Source of the DNA: Parasphaerochaeta coccoides DSM 17374
GTDB lineage: Bacteria > Spirochaetota > Spirochaetia > Sphaerochaetales > Sphaerochaetaceae
Direction of reading: 5' to 3'
Assembly: GCF_000208385.1 (NCBI RefSeq)
Contig: NC_015436.1
Span: forward strand, 620,001 to 684,000
DNA: 64,000 nt
Shown here: one piece after another, positions 43,626 to 52,898 of the stretch
Position numbering within the stretch: position 1 is the stretch's first letter
Layout of the letters: each line of letters opens with the position of its first letter
The notes under the pieces: model-generated
Databases searched by the model: none
Told to the model about the DNA's origin: nothing
What the model saw: only the letters and a program-made list of their open reading frames with translations
Made by a program: the position numbers and the translations under genes

Positions 43626-44099
43626 TTAGTAATTCGACAGCTTCATTTCCCTGCGGGCATCTCTGTCCATATCTCTTTCCTTGAGACTGGCACGTTTGTC
43701 ATGCAACTGCTTGCCGCGTGCAAGTGAAACTTGCATCTTAATAAGATTTCCTCTCAGATAAACCTTTGTAGGAACAAGAGTAAATCCTTTTTCGTCAACC
43801 TTGCGCCGCCACTTCTTGATTTCTTGTTTCTTGGCAAGAAGACGACGGATTCGATCACTCTTGTGATTATGGATGTTGCCGTGAGTATAGGGCTGTATGG
43901 TGAATGAAATAAGTTTCAGTCCATCGGGATCAATCTTCACGTAGCTATCGGAGAAACTGAAACGACTTTCCCTGACAGATTTTACTTCAGTTCCTGTGAG
44001 AGCAATGCCACATTCAAGATCCTCAACCATCTCATAGTTGAAGTATGCTTTCCTATTTGTCTGTAGTACTTTGACATCATCTTTTCCAAATTTTGCCAT
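43626..44099 (-). CDS. smpB: SsrA-binding protein SmpB
   Basis: A 157-residue OB-fold protein that delivers tmRNA to stalled ribosomes. Family marks are NRKAYFNYEMVEDLECGIALTGTEVKS, SFSDSYVKI and the basic tail (ARGKQLHDKRASLKERDMDRDARRE) that reads the empty mRNA channel. The start at 44099 follows GGGAG by 7 bases; the upstream gene ends 4 bases before it. Its RNA partner is the ssrA gene at 20610. Confidence 0.97.
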   Translation of the reverse strand: MAKFGKDDVKVLQTNRKAYFNYEMVEDLECGIALTGTEVKSVRESRFSFSDSYVKIDPDGLKLISFTIQPYTHGNIHNHKSDRIRRLLAKKQEIKKWRRKVDEKGFTLVPTKVYLRGNLIKMQVSLARGKQLHDKRASLKERDMDRDARREMKLSNY

Positions 44100-44103
44100 G
44101 TTC

Positions 44104-45561
44104 TTACTCCCATGCCACACGGAAACCCATGTAGTCAGAGCATTCATCAGGACCTGCAACTCCTACGGTATGGCGAGTGATGTTACGAGAATCTGAAATA
44201 TAGGAACCGCCCTTCAGGATGATGGGAACGTCATCAGGCATAAGTGTCGATAATGTTTGGAGTTCTGTGTAATCCATGGCACGTGCCAAGGGCATGAAGA
44301 CAGTCTGGGTCATTTCCCATACGCCTCCCAGCATTCCGGATGGATATAAGCTCGTTTCAGTCAGAGCTGACAATGAAGTCAAGAAATCCCCTTGGGGAAC
44401 CTGTTCCGCCGCACGTGACCATTGGACTTCGTCAGGGAGGTATACATGCCGCCCGGAAAGCACGGAAAGCCACTGCGTGAAGGCCTTTGCGGCGTGGAAG
44501 CTGATACCGCGTATTGGCCTGTGCGAGGGAACGCTGACACTGGGATAGATGCCGGCAAGATAACTCTCATCGACCATGCCATCCGCGACTAACTGCTTTT
44601 TATTATCCACGGACCAGTACGGATTCTCCTGCATGAAAAGGGCCCACTGGTATTCCGTCACAGGGGAAGATGCCAAGGAAAATGCCTTTGTGTAAACATT
44701 GATTTGTTTCTCAATGACATCCGGCAGGGCAAGTTCAATGCCGTCACCCATGATGAAGTCTCCGGCTGCGTAAGCAAAACCGCTTACGGTGAAAAGGGAT
44801 GAAGATAATTTCACTGGTACTGGGACAGAAAAAACAATGTTTTTTGTATTTTGCGTGTCATTGCCAGCGGTTCCGGATACAACACTTTCAGCATTCTCAA
44901 GAATGTCTTGTTTGATGATAAAACCATATTTTATAAGCAGTTGCATGGCTTGTTTCGCATCTTCAAGGAGTTCGGGTGACGTGATGAACGCAACACCAAC
45001 GGAAAAAACTTCAGAAACCATATCCGCTGATGATGAAGTCGCGAAAGCTGCCATATCCCGTGCCCACGGAGTAAAAACGGGAGCGAAAGGATAACTGGCG
45101 TCAAAAGACAGGATGAGGGAACGACGGGCGAGGGTGGAAAGGAAGTCATCAGTCAGAAGAGTGATTTCATCAGATGAAAAAACACGCACGGGTACTTCGA
45201 CATTCGTGCGCCGAGGAAACAGCCACGTCAAGAACACCGGATGTTTGGTGGTGAATGTCTCGGAGGCGACAATGATGCCGTTCCGACCATAGACGACCTC
45301 ATGCCTGCCACTGGGAATAAAGGTTTCAAAAGGCGTTCCCCCCAGGTATTTCCCATCGACAGTCACGGAAACAGGACCGGAAGTACTGGTGAAACGATAA
45401 TTTCTTCCTCCCTTGAGAATGCCTGGCAGAAAAGCGACCAAGAATATCCCAAGAATGATGATGAACGCAAGGATAATAGATATATAAATGCCGGGACGCA
45501 TCCCGAAAACATGCGGAAGGACTATTGGATCCTCCACAGATTTCCCTATATTTTTCTTCAT
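44104..45561 (-). CDS. Membrane protein with PEGA and SUMF1/FGE-sulfatase domains
   Basis: A 485-residue protein. A cytoplasmic N-terminus and one transmembrane helix (about 25-47) are followed by a PEGA domain (about 53-95: VSVTVDGKYLGGTPFETFIPSGRHEVVY). A middle region without known motifs follows, then a C-terminal SUMF1-type C-lectin-like fold (about 290-485: SPVTEYQWALFM, PIRGISFHAAKAFTQWLS, GGVWEMTQ, LKGGSY, YMGFRVAWE). The copper-binding cysteines of true formylglycine-generating enzyme are not evident, so it is probably binding rather than catalytic. It is upstream of smpB in the same operon. Confidence 0.75.
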   Translation of the reverse strand: MKKNIGKSVEDPIVLPHVFGMRPGIYISIILAFIIILGIFLVAFLPGILKGGRNYRFTSTSGPVSVTVDGKYLGGTPFETFIPSGRHEVVYGRNGIIVASETFTTKHPVFLTWLFPRRTNVEVPVRVFSSDEITLLTDDFLSTLARRSLILSFDASYPFAPVFTPWARDMAAFATSSSADMVSEVFSVGVAFITSPELLEDAKQAMQLLIKYGFIIKQDILENAESVVSGTAGNDTQNTKNIVFSVPVPVKLSSSLFTVSGFAYAAGDFIMGDGIELALPDVIEKQINVYTKAFSLASSPVTEYQWALFMQENPYWSVDNKKQLVADGMVDESYLAGIYPSVSVPSHRPIRGISFHAAKAFTQWLSVLSGRHVYLPDEVQWSRAAEQVPQGDFLTSLSALTETSLYPSGMLGGVWEMTQTVFMPLARAMDYTELQTLSTLMPDDVPIILKGGSYISDSRNITRHTVGVAGPDECSDYMGFRVAWE

Positions 45562-45592
45562 GATTGTTAAAAAGTACCTGTGAGCGAATAAC

Positions 45593-45621
45593 TTGTCAAC
45601 TCACGGCTATTGTGTTAGTTT
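45593..45621 (+). promoter_or_regulatory. lepB promoter, possibly giving a leaderless mRNA
   Basis: TTGTCA (45593-45598) and TAGTTT (45616-45621) are 17 bases apart. The -10 ends 6 bases before the lepB ATG and no ribosome site is seen, so transcription may begin at or next to the start codon. Confidence 0.45.
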
Positions 45622-45627
45622 TCCCTC

Positions 45628-46635
45628 ATGGAAAATTTCCTGGATTCAATTGAAAAACGCACCGTTGCCTTTCTTGTTGCCCGCAGGGAAAAACGTGTGA
45701 CCGCACAGGCACGGAAAGCTCCAAGGACTTTCTGGGGAGAAATCAAAGGCTGGCTGGACGCTCTGCTGTTCGCCGTCATCTTCATGCTGATTTTGAACCA
45801 GTTCATCTTCCAGCTTTTTGTCATACCGACTCCATCGATGGTCGATACCTTCCGGATAGGGGAGAGGGTATTCGTTGATAAGAATGTCTACGGGCTTGAG
45901 ATATATCCGGGAGGTCCCAAGCTGGCCTCAAAGCATCGCATGCCGCAGCGTGATGACGTCATTACCTTGTATAATCCGGAATATGATTCTCGCGGGCCAG
46001 TCTTTGATATCTTGGCCCAAGCGCTTTACATGGCGACTTTTAGTTTGGTGAATATAGACGTGGATGCTGACAGGAACCCTCGTGAACGGCTGTACGTCAA
46101 GCGTGCCGCAGGCTTAGGTGGTGATGTGGTCAGGTTCATTGACGGTAATGTCAACATCAGAGCGGCAGGGACGTCAGGATATGTCAACGAAGAAGATTTC
46201 AGGATAGCGAATGGATTATCCCGTGCTCCCCACAGGACAGTTGAATCAGCAATCTATCCTGCGTTGAAAGCATGGGGCGCTCTCTATGAATATCAGGAAC
46301 GGAATATTCCATCGTCAAGGATTCCTTCCCGCCTTATTACGACATACCAAAGTAATGCTTCCCTTCTTGGAAATTCTCCCGTTGATTTCTACGCTTTCAC
46401 TCACGCAAGGAACATAACGGCTACTATTCTTGATCCGGCTGACCGCCAAGCACGTAGTGAACGTACAAAAGCAGACATCGGAATCTTCGTCCCCGAAAAC
46501 CACACCTTACCATTGGGAGATAACCGGGATAATTCACATGACGGCAGATATTTTGGGCCTGTGTCGAACGCTACGATAAACGGCAGGGTTCTCTACAGGA
46601 TATGGCCGCTCAATAGATTCACGACACTCTTATGA
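45628..46635 (+). CDS. lepB: Signal peptidase I
   Basis: A 335-residue type I signal peptidase with one transmembrane helix (about 44-66). The catalytic Ser70 is in PTPSM and Lys158 in ERLYVKRAAGLGGD; the C-terminal LPLGDNRDNSHDGRYFGPV box is intact. An insertion of about 150 residues between the Lys region and the GDNRDNS box makes it larger than the E. coli-like core. It removes signal peptides after Sec or Tat export. Its stop overlaps the next start by 4 bases. Confidence 0.95.
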   Translation: MENFLDSIEKRTVAFLVARREKRVTAQARKAPRTFWGEIKGWLDALLFAVIFMLILNQFIFQLFVIPTPSMVDTFRIGERVFVDKNVYGLEIYPGGPKLASKHRMPQRDDVITLYNPEYDSRGPVFDILAQALYMATFSLVNIDVDADRNPRERLYVKRAAGLGGDVVRFIDGNVNIRAAGTSGYVNEEDFRIANGLSRAPHRTVESAIYPALKAWGALYEYQERNIPSSRIPSRLITTYQSNASLLGNSPVDFYAFTHARNITATILDPADRQARSERTKADIGIFVPENHTLPLGDNRDNSHDGRYFGPVSNATINGRVLYRIWPLNRFTTLL

Positions 46636-47834
46636 CAGACATGCTTTCTTCTTTCTCCCGTGACATGGATATTTCTCTCTACCTTCATATTCCTTATTGC
46701 GATACCCGATGTTCGTATTGCGCTTTTTATTCTCTGGGACGACATGACTGGTTCATGGGAGCGCAAGATGTCTATGCAAGGAGACTGCTTGAAGAAATCC
46801 GAACAGTGACAAGCTGGATGGGACGGCCTTTCCATAGTATTTTTGTCGGAGGGGGGAACCCTGGTTGCCTGGAACCTGATGTCCTGCATTCCATTCTCAA
46901 GGAAACAACGTGCCATGGCATGCCAGCGGAACTGACCGTCGAGATGAATCCGGAGTCCCTTGATGAGCGTCGGATGGATATTCTCGCCATGCATGCGACC
47001 CGCCTGAGCATGGGCGTACAAAGCCTGTCGCCGTTTACCCTGTCGGTTCTTGGCAGGAACAGCTGCAAGGACAGAACCCTGGAAGGAATGGAAAAGGCGC
47101 TGTTTCTTCATGGCAGGGCTGGACTCGCCTTGAACTTTGACATCATCACCTGTGTTCCCGGCCAGGATGTACGTTCCGCTGTGAACGACATGCAGGAGAT
47201 TCTTTCAACTGGACATGAGGCTGATCACATTTCCCTGTACAATCTTACCGTAGAGGAAGGAACCGCGCTTGCCCAAAGGATTGACAGGGGAGATGTCACG
47301 CCCCTTGATGAGGATTCCCAGGCGGATATCCTCCAAGCGTGTTGGAATGTCTTGGCGGAGAAGGGATACACGCACTACGAAGTCTCCAACTTCGCCCGTC
47401 CCGGACATGAGAGTATCCATAATCTTTGTTACTGGTCGGGAAAGCAATATATAGGACTGGGAAGTGGCGCAAGCGGGACATCGCTAGCCCCTTCCGGACG
47501 GACAGTCCGATGGACATATCCCCCCGACATCCATCGGTATGTCAGGGGAGCTTCCGGGACTGGCTATGCTGGAGAGGAGCTTGGGACGGGAGAAATCATG
47601 GAAGAAATTCTTCTTACTCAGATGCGGACATCCGTAGGTATCGACAAGAATGCCTTTGCAGCCCGGACAGGTCTTGATTTTGATAGGATTTTTTCTCCCT
47701 CAATCGCGCGTATGGAACAAGGAACATATAAGGATAGTTCCTCTCATTTTGTTGTGACGGAAAGAGGTATGATGATTCTTGATGCCATTGTCCTTGATTT
47801 TGCCCTCCAGGTAGATAAGAGGGCCTTATCTTGA
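46632..47834 (+). CDS. hemW: HemW-like radical-SAM protein (coproporphyrinogen III oxidase-related)
   Basis: A 400-residue radical-SAM protein. The cluster motif CDTRCSYC (Cx3Cx2C) follows the HIPYCD start seen in HemN/HemW. GGGNPGCL, MGVQSL and HNLCYW are family features. HemW proteins are thought to carry or insert haem and lack true HemN activity; no haem-synthesis gene is nearby, fitting HemW. It overlaps lepB and is most likely co-transcribed. Confidence 0.85.
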   Translation: MTDMLSSFSRDMDISLYLHIPYCDTRCSYCAFYSLGRHDWFMGAQDVYARRLLEEIRTVTSWMGRPFHSIFVGGGNPGCLEPDVLHSILKETTCHGMPAELTVEMNPESLDERRMDILAMHATRLSMGVQSLSPFTLSVLGRNSCKDRTLEGMEKALFLHGRAGLALNFDIITCVPGQDVRSAVNDMQEILSTGHEADHISLYNLTVEEGTALAQRIDRGDVTPLDEDSQADILQACWNVLAEKGYTHYEVSNFARPGHESIHNLCYWSGKQYIGLGSGASGTSLAPSGRTVRWTYPPDIHRYVRGASGTGYAGEELGTGEIMEEILLTQMRTSVGIDKNAFAARTGLDFDRIFSPSIARMEQGTYKDSSSHFVVTERGMMILDAIVLDFALQVDKRALS

Positions 47835-47929
47835 CAGACAATTTTGGGGCATGCTAGTTTTAACCGGATGCGCTGAAGCGCGCCAGAGCGTTTTTTTCGC
47901 TGATGCCATACGTAACGAGAGGTTATATA

Positions 47930-48673
47930 ATGTCCGGCCATAGCAAATGGGCAACCATCAAACACAAGAAAGGAATAGCTGACGCCAAAAGAGGCCAAGC
48001 ATTCACGAAAGTTATCAAGGAAATCACTGTAGCGGCTAAGAATGGGGCAGACCCTGACACCAATGCCGCCCTTCGTACTGCCATCCTTAAGGCTAAAGCT
48101 GCGAACATGCCGAAGGACAACATTGAAAGAGCCATCAAGAAAGGTTCTGGTGAAATGGGCGATGCAATATTCTATGAGCTGACATACGAAGGATACGCTC
48201 CGGGAGGAGTGGCCATCATCATTGATACGTTGACCGACAACAAGAACAGGACTGCCGCTGATGTCAGAAGCACTCTGACCAAACTTGGCGGTTCTCTCGG
48301 AGCTACAGGTTCGGTATCGTACCAGTTCCAGACCAAGGGCGTCATCACCTATGATGAAGGTAAGTACACCGAAGATGAAATCCTTGAAGCCGCGTTGAAT
48401 GTCGGTGCCGAGGATGTATCAGGAGATGGAGAAGTCATTGAAGTCACCACAGCTCCGGCGGATTTCGCCAATGTCCTGGAATCCATGCAGGCTGCCGGTT
48501 ACGAACAGATGAGCGCGGAAGTGTCCAAGATTGCCGACACCACTATCGCCCTGGATTCCGAAAAGGCTCGCAAAGTCCTGCGTATTGTCGAGAAACTAGA
48601 GGATCTTGATGATGTCCAGCAGGTTGCGACCAATCTGGAACTTCCTGATGACTTTACTGACGAAGACGAATAG
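47930..48673 (+). CDS. yebC: YebC/PmpR-family protein
   Basis: A 247-residue protein of the YebC family. The N-terminal MSGHSKWATIKHKKGIADAKRGQAFTK is nearly invariant in the family. Members act as transcription factors (PmpR) or, as recently described, assist translation of difficult proline-rich sequences. The ATG at 47930 follows GAGAGGT and is preferred over 47903 because the family begins with MSGHS. It directly precedes ruvC, a common arrangement. Confidence 0.95.
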   Translation: MSGHSKWATIKHKKGIADAKRGQAFTKVIKEITVAAKNGADPDTNAALRTAILKAKAANMPKDNIERAIKKGSGEMGDAIFYELTYEGYAPGGVAIIIDTLTDNKNRTAADVRSTLTKLGGSLGATGSVSYQFQTKGVITYDEGKYTEDEILEAALNVGAEDVSGDGEVIEVTTAPADFANVLESMQAAGYEQMSAEVSKIADTTIALDSEKARKVLRIVEKLEDLDDVQQVATNLELPDDFTDEDE

Positions 48674-48674
48674 T

Positions 48675-49166
48675 ATGCGCATTCTTGGGATTGACCCAGG
48701 ATTGGCACAGACAGGCTGGGGTGTGGTCGATATCATCGACCAACGCTACCGGCCTGTTTCGTTTGGGGTGGTGACGACTGCGACAAGCCAAGACCTTGGC
48801 CTGCGCATCCATTACATTGCCTCCAACATAGGACGATTGGCCGCTGAGCATGAAGTTGTTATGGTTGCCATGGAGGATGTCTTCTTTACAAAGAACATCA
48901 GCAGTGCCATTCCGGTTGCCAAAGTAATCGGAGCCATCATGCATCAGCTTGCAGGGCAGGGGCTTGACGTAAAAATGTTCAGTCCTCCCCAGATAAAGAC
49001 AGCGGTCACTGGCTATGGTAGCGCAGAGAAGCATCAAGTACAGGAGATGATGAGACTGATGCTTGATTTGAAAGAAATACCCAAGCCAAACCACAGTGCC
49101 GATGCTCTGGCAGTTGCTGTCTGCTGTGCATCCTACAGCTCAACGGAAAGACGCCTGGGAGGCTGA
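48675..49166 (+). CDS. ruvC: Holliday junction resolvase RuvC
   Basis: A 163-residue nuclease. The active-site acids Asp7 (GIDPG), Glu67 (MEDVFF), and His140/Asp143 (NHSADALAVA) are intact. It cuts Holliday junctions held by RuvAB. The ATG follows the yebC stop by one base, so it is translationally coupled. ruvA and ruvB come next, 87 bases further on. Confidence 0.96.
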   Translation: MRILGIDPGLAQTGWGVVDIIDQRYRPVSFGVVTTATSQDLGLRIHYIASNIGRLAAEHEVVMVAMEDVFFTKNISSAIPVAKVIGAIMHQLAGQGLDVKMFSPPQIKTAVTGYGSAEKHQVQEMMRLMLDLKEIPKPNHSADALAVAVCCASYSSTERRLGG

Positions 49167-49253
49167 GTTGTTTGTACTGATTGGTGTTCATTCTGCCGTT
49201 TCTCGGCTATACTGCTTGCGATATTGGAGTCAAAGGAAGGAGATTTCTGAGCA

Positions 49254-49883
49254 ATGATACATGCGCTTACCGGCATCTTGGTTTCCGTCACCGCTCATCA
49301 AGCGGTACTTGCCTGCGGCCACATGGAGTTTGAGATAATTATTTCCGCGCAGACTGCCAGTACGCTCAGTCAGCTTTCTCCGGAAAAACGCCAACATGTC
49401 AGATTGCTGACTTATCTCCAGCACAGAGAGGATGCCATGGTTCTCTTTGGTTTTCTCTCCGAACAGGAAAGAATCGTGTTTGAACAGCTTCAGACTGTTC
49501 CAGGGATCGGAGCCAAGCAAGCAGTGAAAATTCTTGGTGGCATGAGTCTGGTCACTCTGCTCACAGCCCTTGACCAAGGTGATGTGAAAACCCTGTCCCG
49601 TATTCCCGGCGTCGGTAGCAAGACTGCTCAAAGACTCATTCTCGCGTTGCGGGGTACTTTGGTGCTGGAGGATGATGCGACGCCCGGCAAAGCTCCGTCT
49701 CCATCTGCTACTGGCAGATGGACTGATTTGTCCGAAGCCTTGCAGGAAATGGGTTATGACCGGAAGAAGGTGATGGAAATTCTTGCCCGTCTTGAAAAGG
49801 AACATGAGTCAGAGATGTCCGGTCTGACGGCGCACCAAACTGAAGAACTGATGTTCCGCAATGCCATCATTGCGCTGGGGTAG
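49254..49883 (+). CDS. ruvA: Holliday junction branch-migration protein RuvA
   Basis: A 209-residue protein with an N-terminal OB domain. Two helix-hairpin-helix motifs ([13 protein letters not shown] and [13 protein letters not shown]) and a C-terminal domain (about 150-209) that contacts RuvB follow. A ribosome site AAGGAAGGAG lies upstream. It forms tetramers around the junction. Normal length. Confidence 0.96.
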   Translation: MIHALTGILVSVTAHQAVLACGHMEFEIIISAQTASTLSQLSPEKRQHVRLLTYLQHREDAMVLFGFLSEQERIVFEQLQTVPGIGAKQAVKILGGMSLVTLLTALDQGDVKTLSRIPGVGSKTAQRLILALRGTLVLEDDATPGKAPSPSATGRWTDLSEALQEMGYDRKKVMEILARLEKEHESEMSGLTAHQTEELMFRNAIIALG

Positions 49884-49888
49884 GAAAT

Positions 49889-50959
49889 ATGGATATCACC
49901 GGAGAAAACTTTGAAAGTGTTGAGTCCCTTGAGCAGAATTCTGTCCTGTCCATGACTTTCCAGCGCCAGGGGGATGAGACGGAAAACCTTCTCCGTCCCC
50001 AACGGCTTAAGGATTTCCAAGGACAGCAAAAACTCAAGGACAACCTTTCGGTATTCATAACTGCTGCAAGGGAGCGGAATGAAGCTCTGGATCACGTCTT
50101 CCTGATTGGTCCTCCTGGCCTTGGGAAGACAACGCTTGCCACCATCATCGCAAATGAAATGAACGCTGAAATCCGCATGACAAGCGCTCCGGCCTTGGAC
50201 AAACCGAAGGATCTGGCCGGCATTTTGACCAATATCAGTGAGAATAGCGTGTTTTTCATAGATGAAATACATCGCCTGAAGCCCGCCTTGGAAGAAATGC
50301 TTTACATTGCCATGGAAGACTATGAGATAGACTGGGTCATCGGCCAAGGACCGGCAGCACGAACCATGCGGATTCCGCTGCCACGTTTCACCTTGATTGG
50401 AGCGACGACAAAGGCGGGTCAAGTCAGTTCTCCTCTCCATAGCCGTTTCGGCATCACCTGTCATATTGATTTTTATAATGAAAACGAACTGTCGGGAATT
50501 ATTCTCCGTTCCAGTGGAATAGTGGGAACGGAGATTACCCCTGACGCGGTTTCTCTGCTTGCCCGTTGTTCCAGGGGAACTCCCCGCATTGCCAACCGCT
50601 TGCTCCGGCGTCTCAGGGATTTTGCGGATGTCATAGGTACAGGAATAGTTGATGTGGACATCGTCCATGAAGGAATGAAACGTTTGGGCATTGATCTCAA
50701 CGGATTGGACGAACAGGACAGGAACATACTCCGCACTATCATTGAATTTTATGATGGAGGACCTGTCGGTGCCGATACCCTGTCCATTTCCGTAGGTGAG
50801 GCGAGTGAATCCCTTGAGGATTTCTATGAACCTTATCTTATTCAGAAAGGATATCTGAAACGGACTCCACGCGGGAGAATGGTCACACGGAAGGCATACG
50901 AGCTTTTGGGCATACCATGCGAAAGGAAAATGGATGAAGACCAAGGAATTCTTTTTTGA
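49889..50959 (+). CDS. ruvB: Holliday junction branch-migration ATPase RuvB
   Basis: A 356-residue AAA+ helicase. Walker A GPPGLGKT is at 74-81, Walker B FIDEIHRL follows, then the [13 protein letters not shown]-terminal motif and the C-terminal winged helix ([13 protein letters not shown]). It begins 5 bases after ruvA and its 3' end overlaps queA by 26 bases. Typical in all respects. Confidence 0.97.
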   Translation: MDITGENFESVESLEQNSVLSMTFQRQGDETENLLRPQRLKDFQGQQKLKDNLSVFITAARERNEALDHVFLIGPPGLGKTTLATIIANEMNAEIRMTSAPALDKPKDLAGILTNISENSVFFIDEIHRLKPALEEMLYIAMEDYEIDWVIGQGPAARTMRIPLPRFTLIGATTKAGQVSSPLHSRFGITCHIDFYNENELSGIILRSSGIVGTEITPDAVSLLARCSRGTPRIANRLLRRLRDFADVIGTGIVDVDIVHEGMKRLGIDLNGLDEQDRNILRTIIEFYDGGPVGADTLSISVGEASESLEDFYEPYLIQKGYLKRTPRGRMVTRKAYELLGIPCERKMDEDQGILF

Positions 50960-51974
50960 CCTTCCAGAGGAGCTGATTGCCCAGACGCCGTCTGAACGCC
51001 GCGGAGCAAGCCATCTTCTCGTACTGGATAAAACTACAGGAAAACTTACAGACTCGTCGATGGAGGATTTTGCTTCCTTCCTGCCGGAAGACGCGGTCAT
51101 GGTCATCAACAACAGCAAGGTACGCAAGGCCCGCGCATATGGGATAAGCGGGTCAGGAGGAAAGGTTGAGTTTCTTTTCCTTGAAGAAAACGCAGATCAG
51201 ACGTGGAATGTCATGGTGACCAAGAGCAAAAAGCAAAAGAGTGGTAAGGAATATGTCTTTCATGCACCCGATGGGAGGATTGGGGCTTCTGCTCAGATTA
51301 TCCGTGAGAATCCTGACGGGACCAAGACAGTAAGCTTCAATGCCCCGATTACGGAAGCGTTCTTTCAGGAATGCGGACATGTGCCTCTGCCCCCATACAT
51401 CAAGCGTGAGGATACCTTTTCCGATGAAAGCCGTTACCAGACAATCTATGCCCGTCCTGAAGGTTCTGTCGCTGCGCCTACCGCCGGCCTGCATTTTACC
51501 GGAGAAATCCTTGATTCCATCAGAGAGCGAGGAGTGCAGGTCGTTCCAGTCACGCTGCATGTGGGACCGGGAACTTTCCTTCCCATGCGTGTAGATGATA
51601 TTGAAGACCATCACATGCACTATGAAAGGTATGAAGTGCCGGAGGACACCGCCAGGATAGTGACTGACGCCAAAGCCAACAACCGCCCTGTCATAGCAGT
51701 CGGCACGACCAGCATCAGAACCTTGGAATCCGCCTGGGACAGCGTGCATGGCATGTTGACTCCCGGTCAAGGAAGGACAAACCTATTCATCACTCCGGGC
51801 TTCACCTATCGCGTGGCAAACCATCTGCTGACCAACTTTCATACTCCGGAATCCACGCTGCTTGTCTTGGTGTCGGCATTTGCCGGAAAAGACCTGATTT
51901 TCTCTGCATACCACCATGCCATAGAAAGACGCTATCATTTCTTCTCATATGGCGATGCCATGTTCATCAGATAG
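50934..51974 (+). CDS. queA: tRNA preQ1(34) S-adenosylmethionine ribosyltransferase-isomerase
   Basis: A 346-residue QueA, which transfers ribosyl from SAM to preQ1 in tRNA to give epoxyqueuosine. [16 protein letters not shown] at the start, [15 protein letters not shown] and TNLFITPGF in the body, and the NHLLTNFH ending are characteristic. The start lies within the ruvB 3' end. The ruvB-queA order is common in bacteria. Confidence 0.96.
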   Translation: MKTKEFFFDLPEELIAQTPSERRGASHLLVLDKTTGKLTDSSMEDFASFLPEDAVMVINNSKVRKARAYGISGSGGKVEFLFLEENADQTWNVMVTKSKKQKSGKEYVFHAPDGRIGASAQIIRENPDGTKTVSFNAPITEAFFQECGHVPLPPYIKREDTFSDESRYQTIYARPEGSVAAPTAGLHFTGEILDSIRERGVQVVPVTLHVGPGTFLPMRVDDIEDHHMHYERYEVPEDTARIVTDAKANNRPVIAVGTTSIRTLESAWDSVHGMLTPGQGRTNLFITPGFTYRVANHLLTNFHTPESTLLVLVSAFAGKDLIFSAYHHAIERRYHFFSYGDAMFIR

Positions 51975-52001
51975 CATATCTCATAGGCTTGTCCTTGTGT
52001 C

Positions 52002-52649
52002 CTACGGCGTGGAAGTGGAGAAAAAGGCGCGTATGCCAGGCTCCCGCTGCATGAATTCCTTGATGTGGAGAAAAATATCTTCGATTTCCATGCTGCCGTC
52101 TACCCGAAGGAACTTCACTTCCTCCGGAAGCTCCGAGAACGCTCTCTCGTAGAATGACGTGACTTCTTCCAGATATTCCTTGTATTCGAACAGCTCCTGG
52201 GCGGCGCCTCGCTTCTTCATCCTTGCAAGGCAGATTTCAACCGGAGTGTCGATGTATATAAGATATCGTGGGTGGGGGTAGCGGTTCATCATGGACACCG
52301 TCTCAAAGGGAACCTGAACTGACTGGTAAGCAAGGGAAGAATAGAAATACCTGTCGCTGATAATCAGTGAGTCCTTGTGATGGAGAGCCAAGCCGGTCTG
52401 TGGATTATGGAGGTGGTCGTCCCGGTCGGCGGCATACAGACCAGCAATCGCCAGCGGGGTCGTTACGGCTTCTTTACGCAGGAAGGAACGGATAAGCCTG
52501 CCGATAGGTCCGCCGGTAGGTTCGCAGGTGGGGATGACCGGGACCTCCAGTTCATCCAACCAGTGGCAGATACGTTCACTTTGTGTCGTGGTTCCAGAAC
52601 CATCCAAACCTTCCAGGACAATCCAATTTTCCAGTAGCGAAACTTCCAT
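52002..52649 (-). CDS. tmk: Thymidylate kinase
   Basis: A 215-residue kinase making dTDP from dTMP. The P-loop is GLDGSGTTT, then EPTGGPIGRLIR, and DRYFYSSLAYQ is the DR(Y/H) catalytic motif. AGGAGGTAGGC leads the ATG. It is convergent with queA, 27 bases apart. The region upstream (52650-52898) holds the divergent start of tamB and no gene. Confidence 0.95.
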   Translation of the reverse strand: MEVSLLENWIVLEGLDGSGTTTQSERICHWLDELEVPVIPTCEPTGGPIGRLIRSFLRKEAVTTPLAIAGLYAADRDDHLHNPQTGLALHHKDSLIISDRYFYSSLAYQSVQVPFETVSMMNRYPHPRYLIYIDTPVEICLARMKKRGAAQELFEYKEYLEEVTSFYERAFSELPEEVKFLRVDGSMEIEDIFLHIKEFMQREPGIRAFFSTSTP

Positions 52650-52898
52650 GCCTACCTCCTGAACAGTAATGCAGCGGATACCATGAATATGGCAGAACCC
52701 TGCCGCGCGGAAAGGGAATAAAGCCGAAGGCGTAATTCCCGGTGATTATTCCTAGAGCATAATCTGTCAGAGAGGTTTTTTACAACAGCCGGAATGAAGA
52801 ACTTCCTCAGAACTTCAAACGAGAATCTCATAATGCACGTATAATACACTGTTCCATCTGGGTAACAGCCTGTATACTGCTATAAGGGAAAAAGCGTG

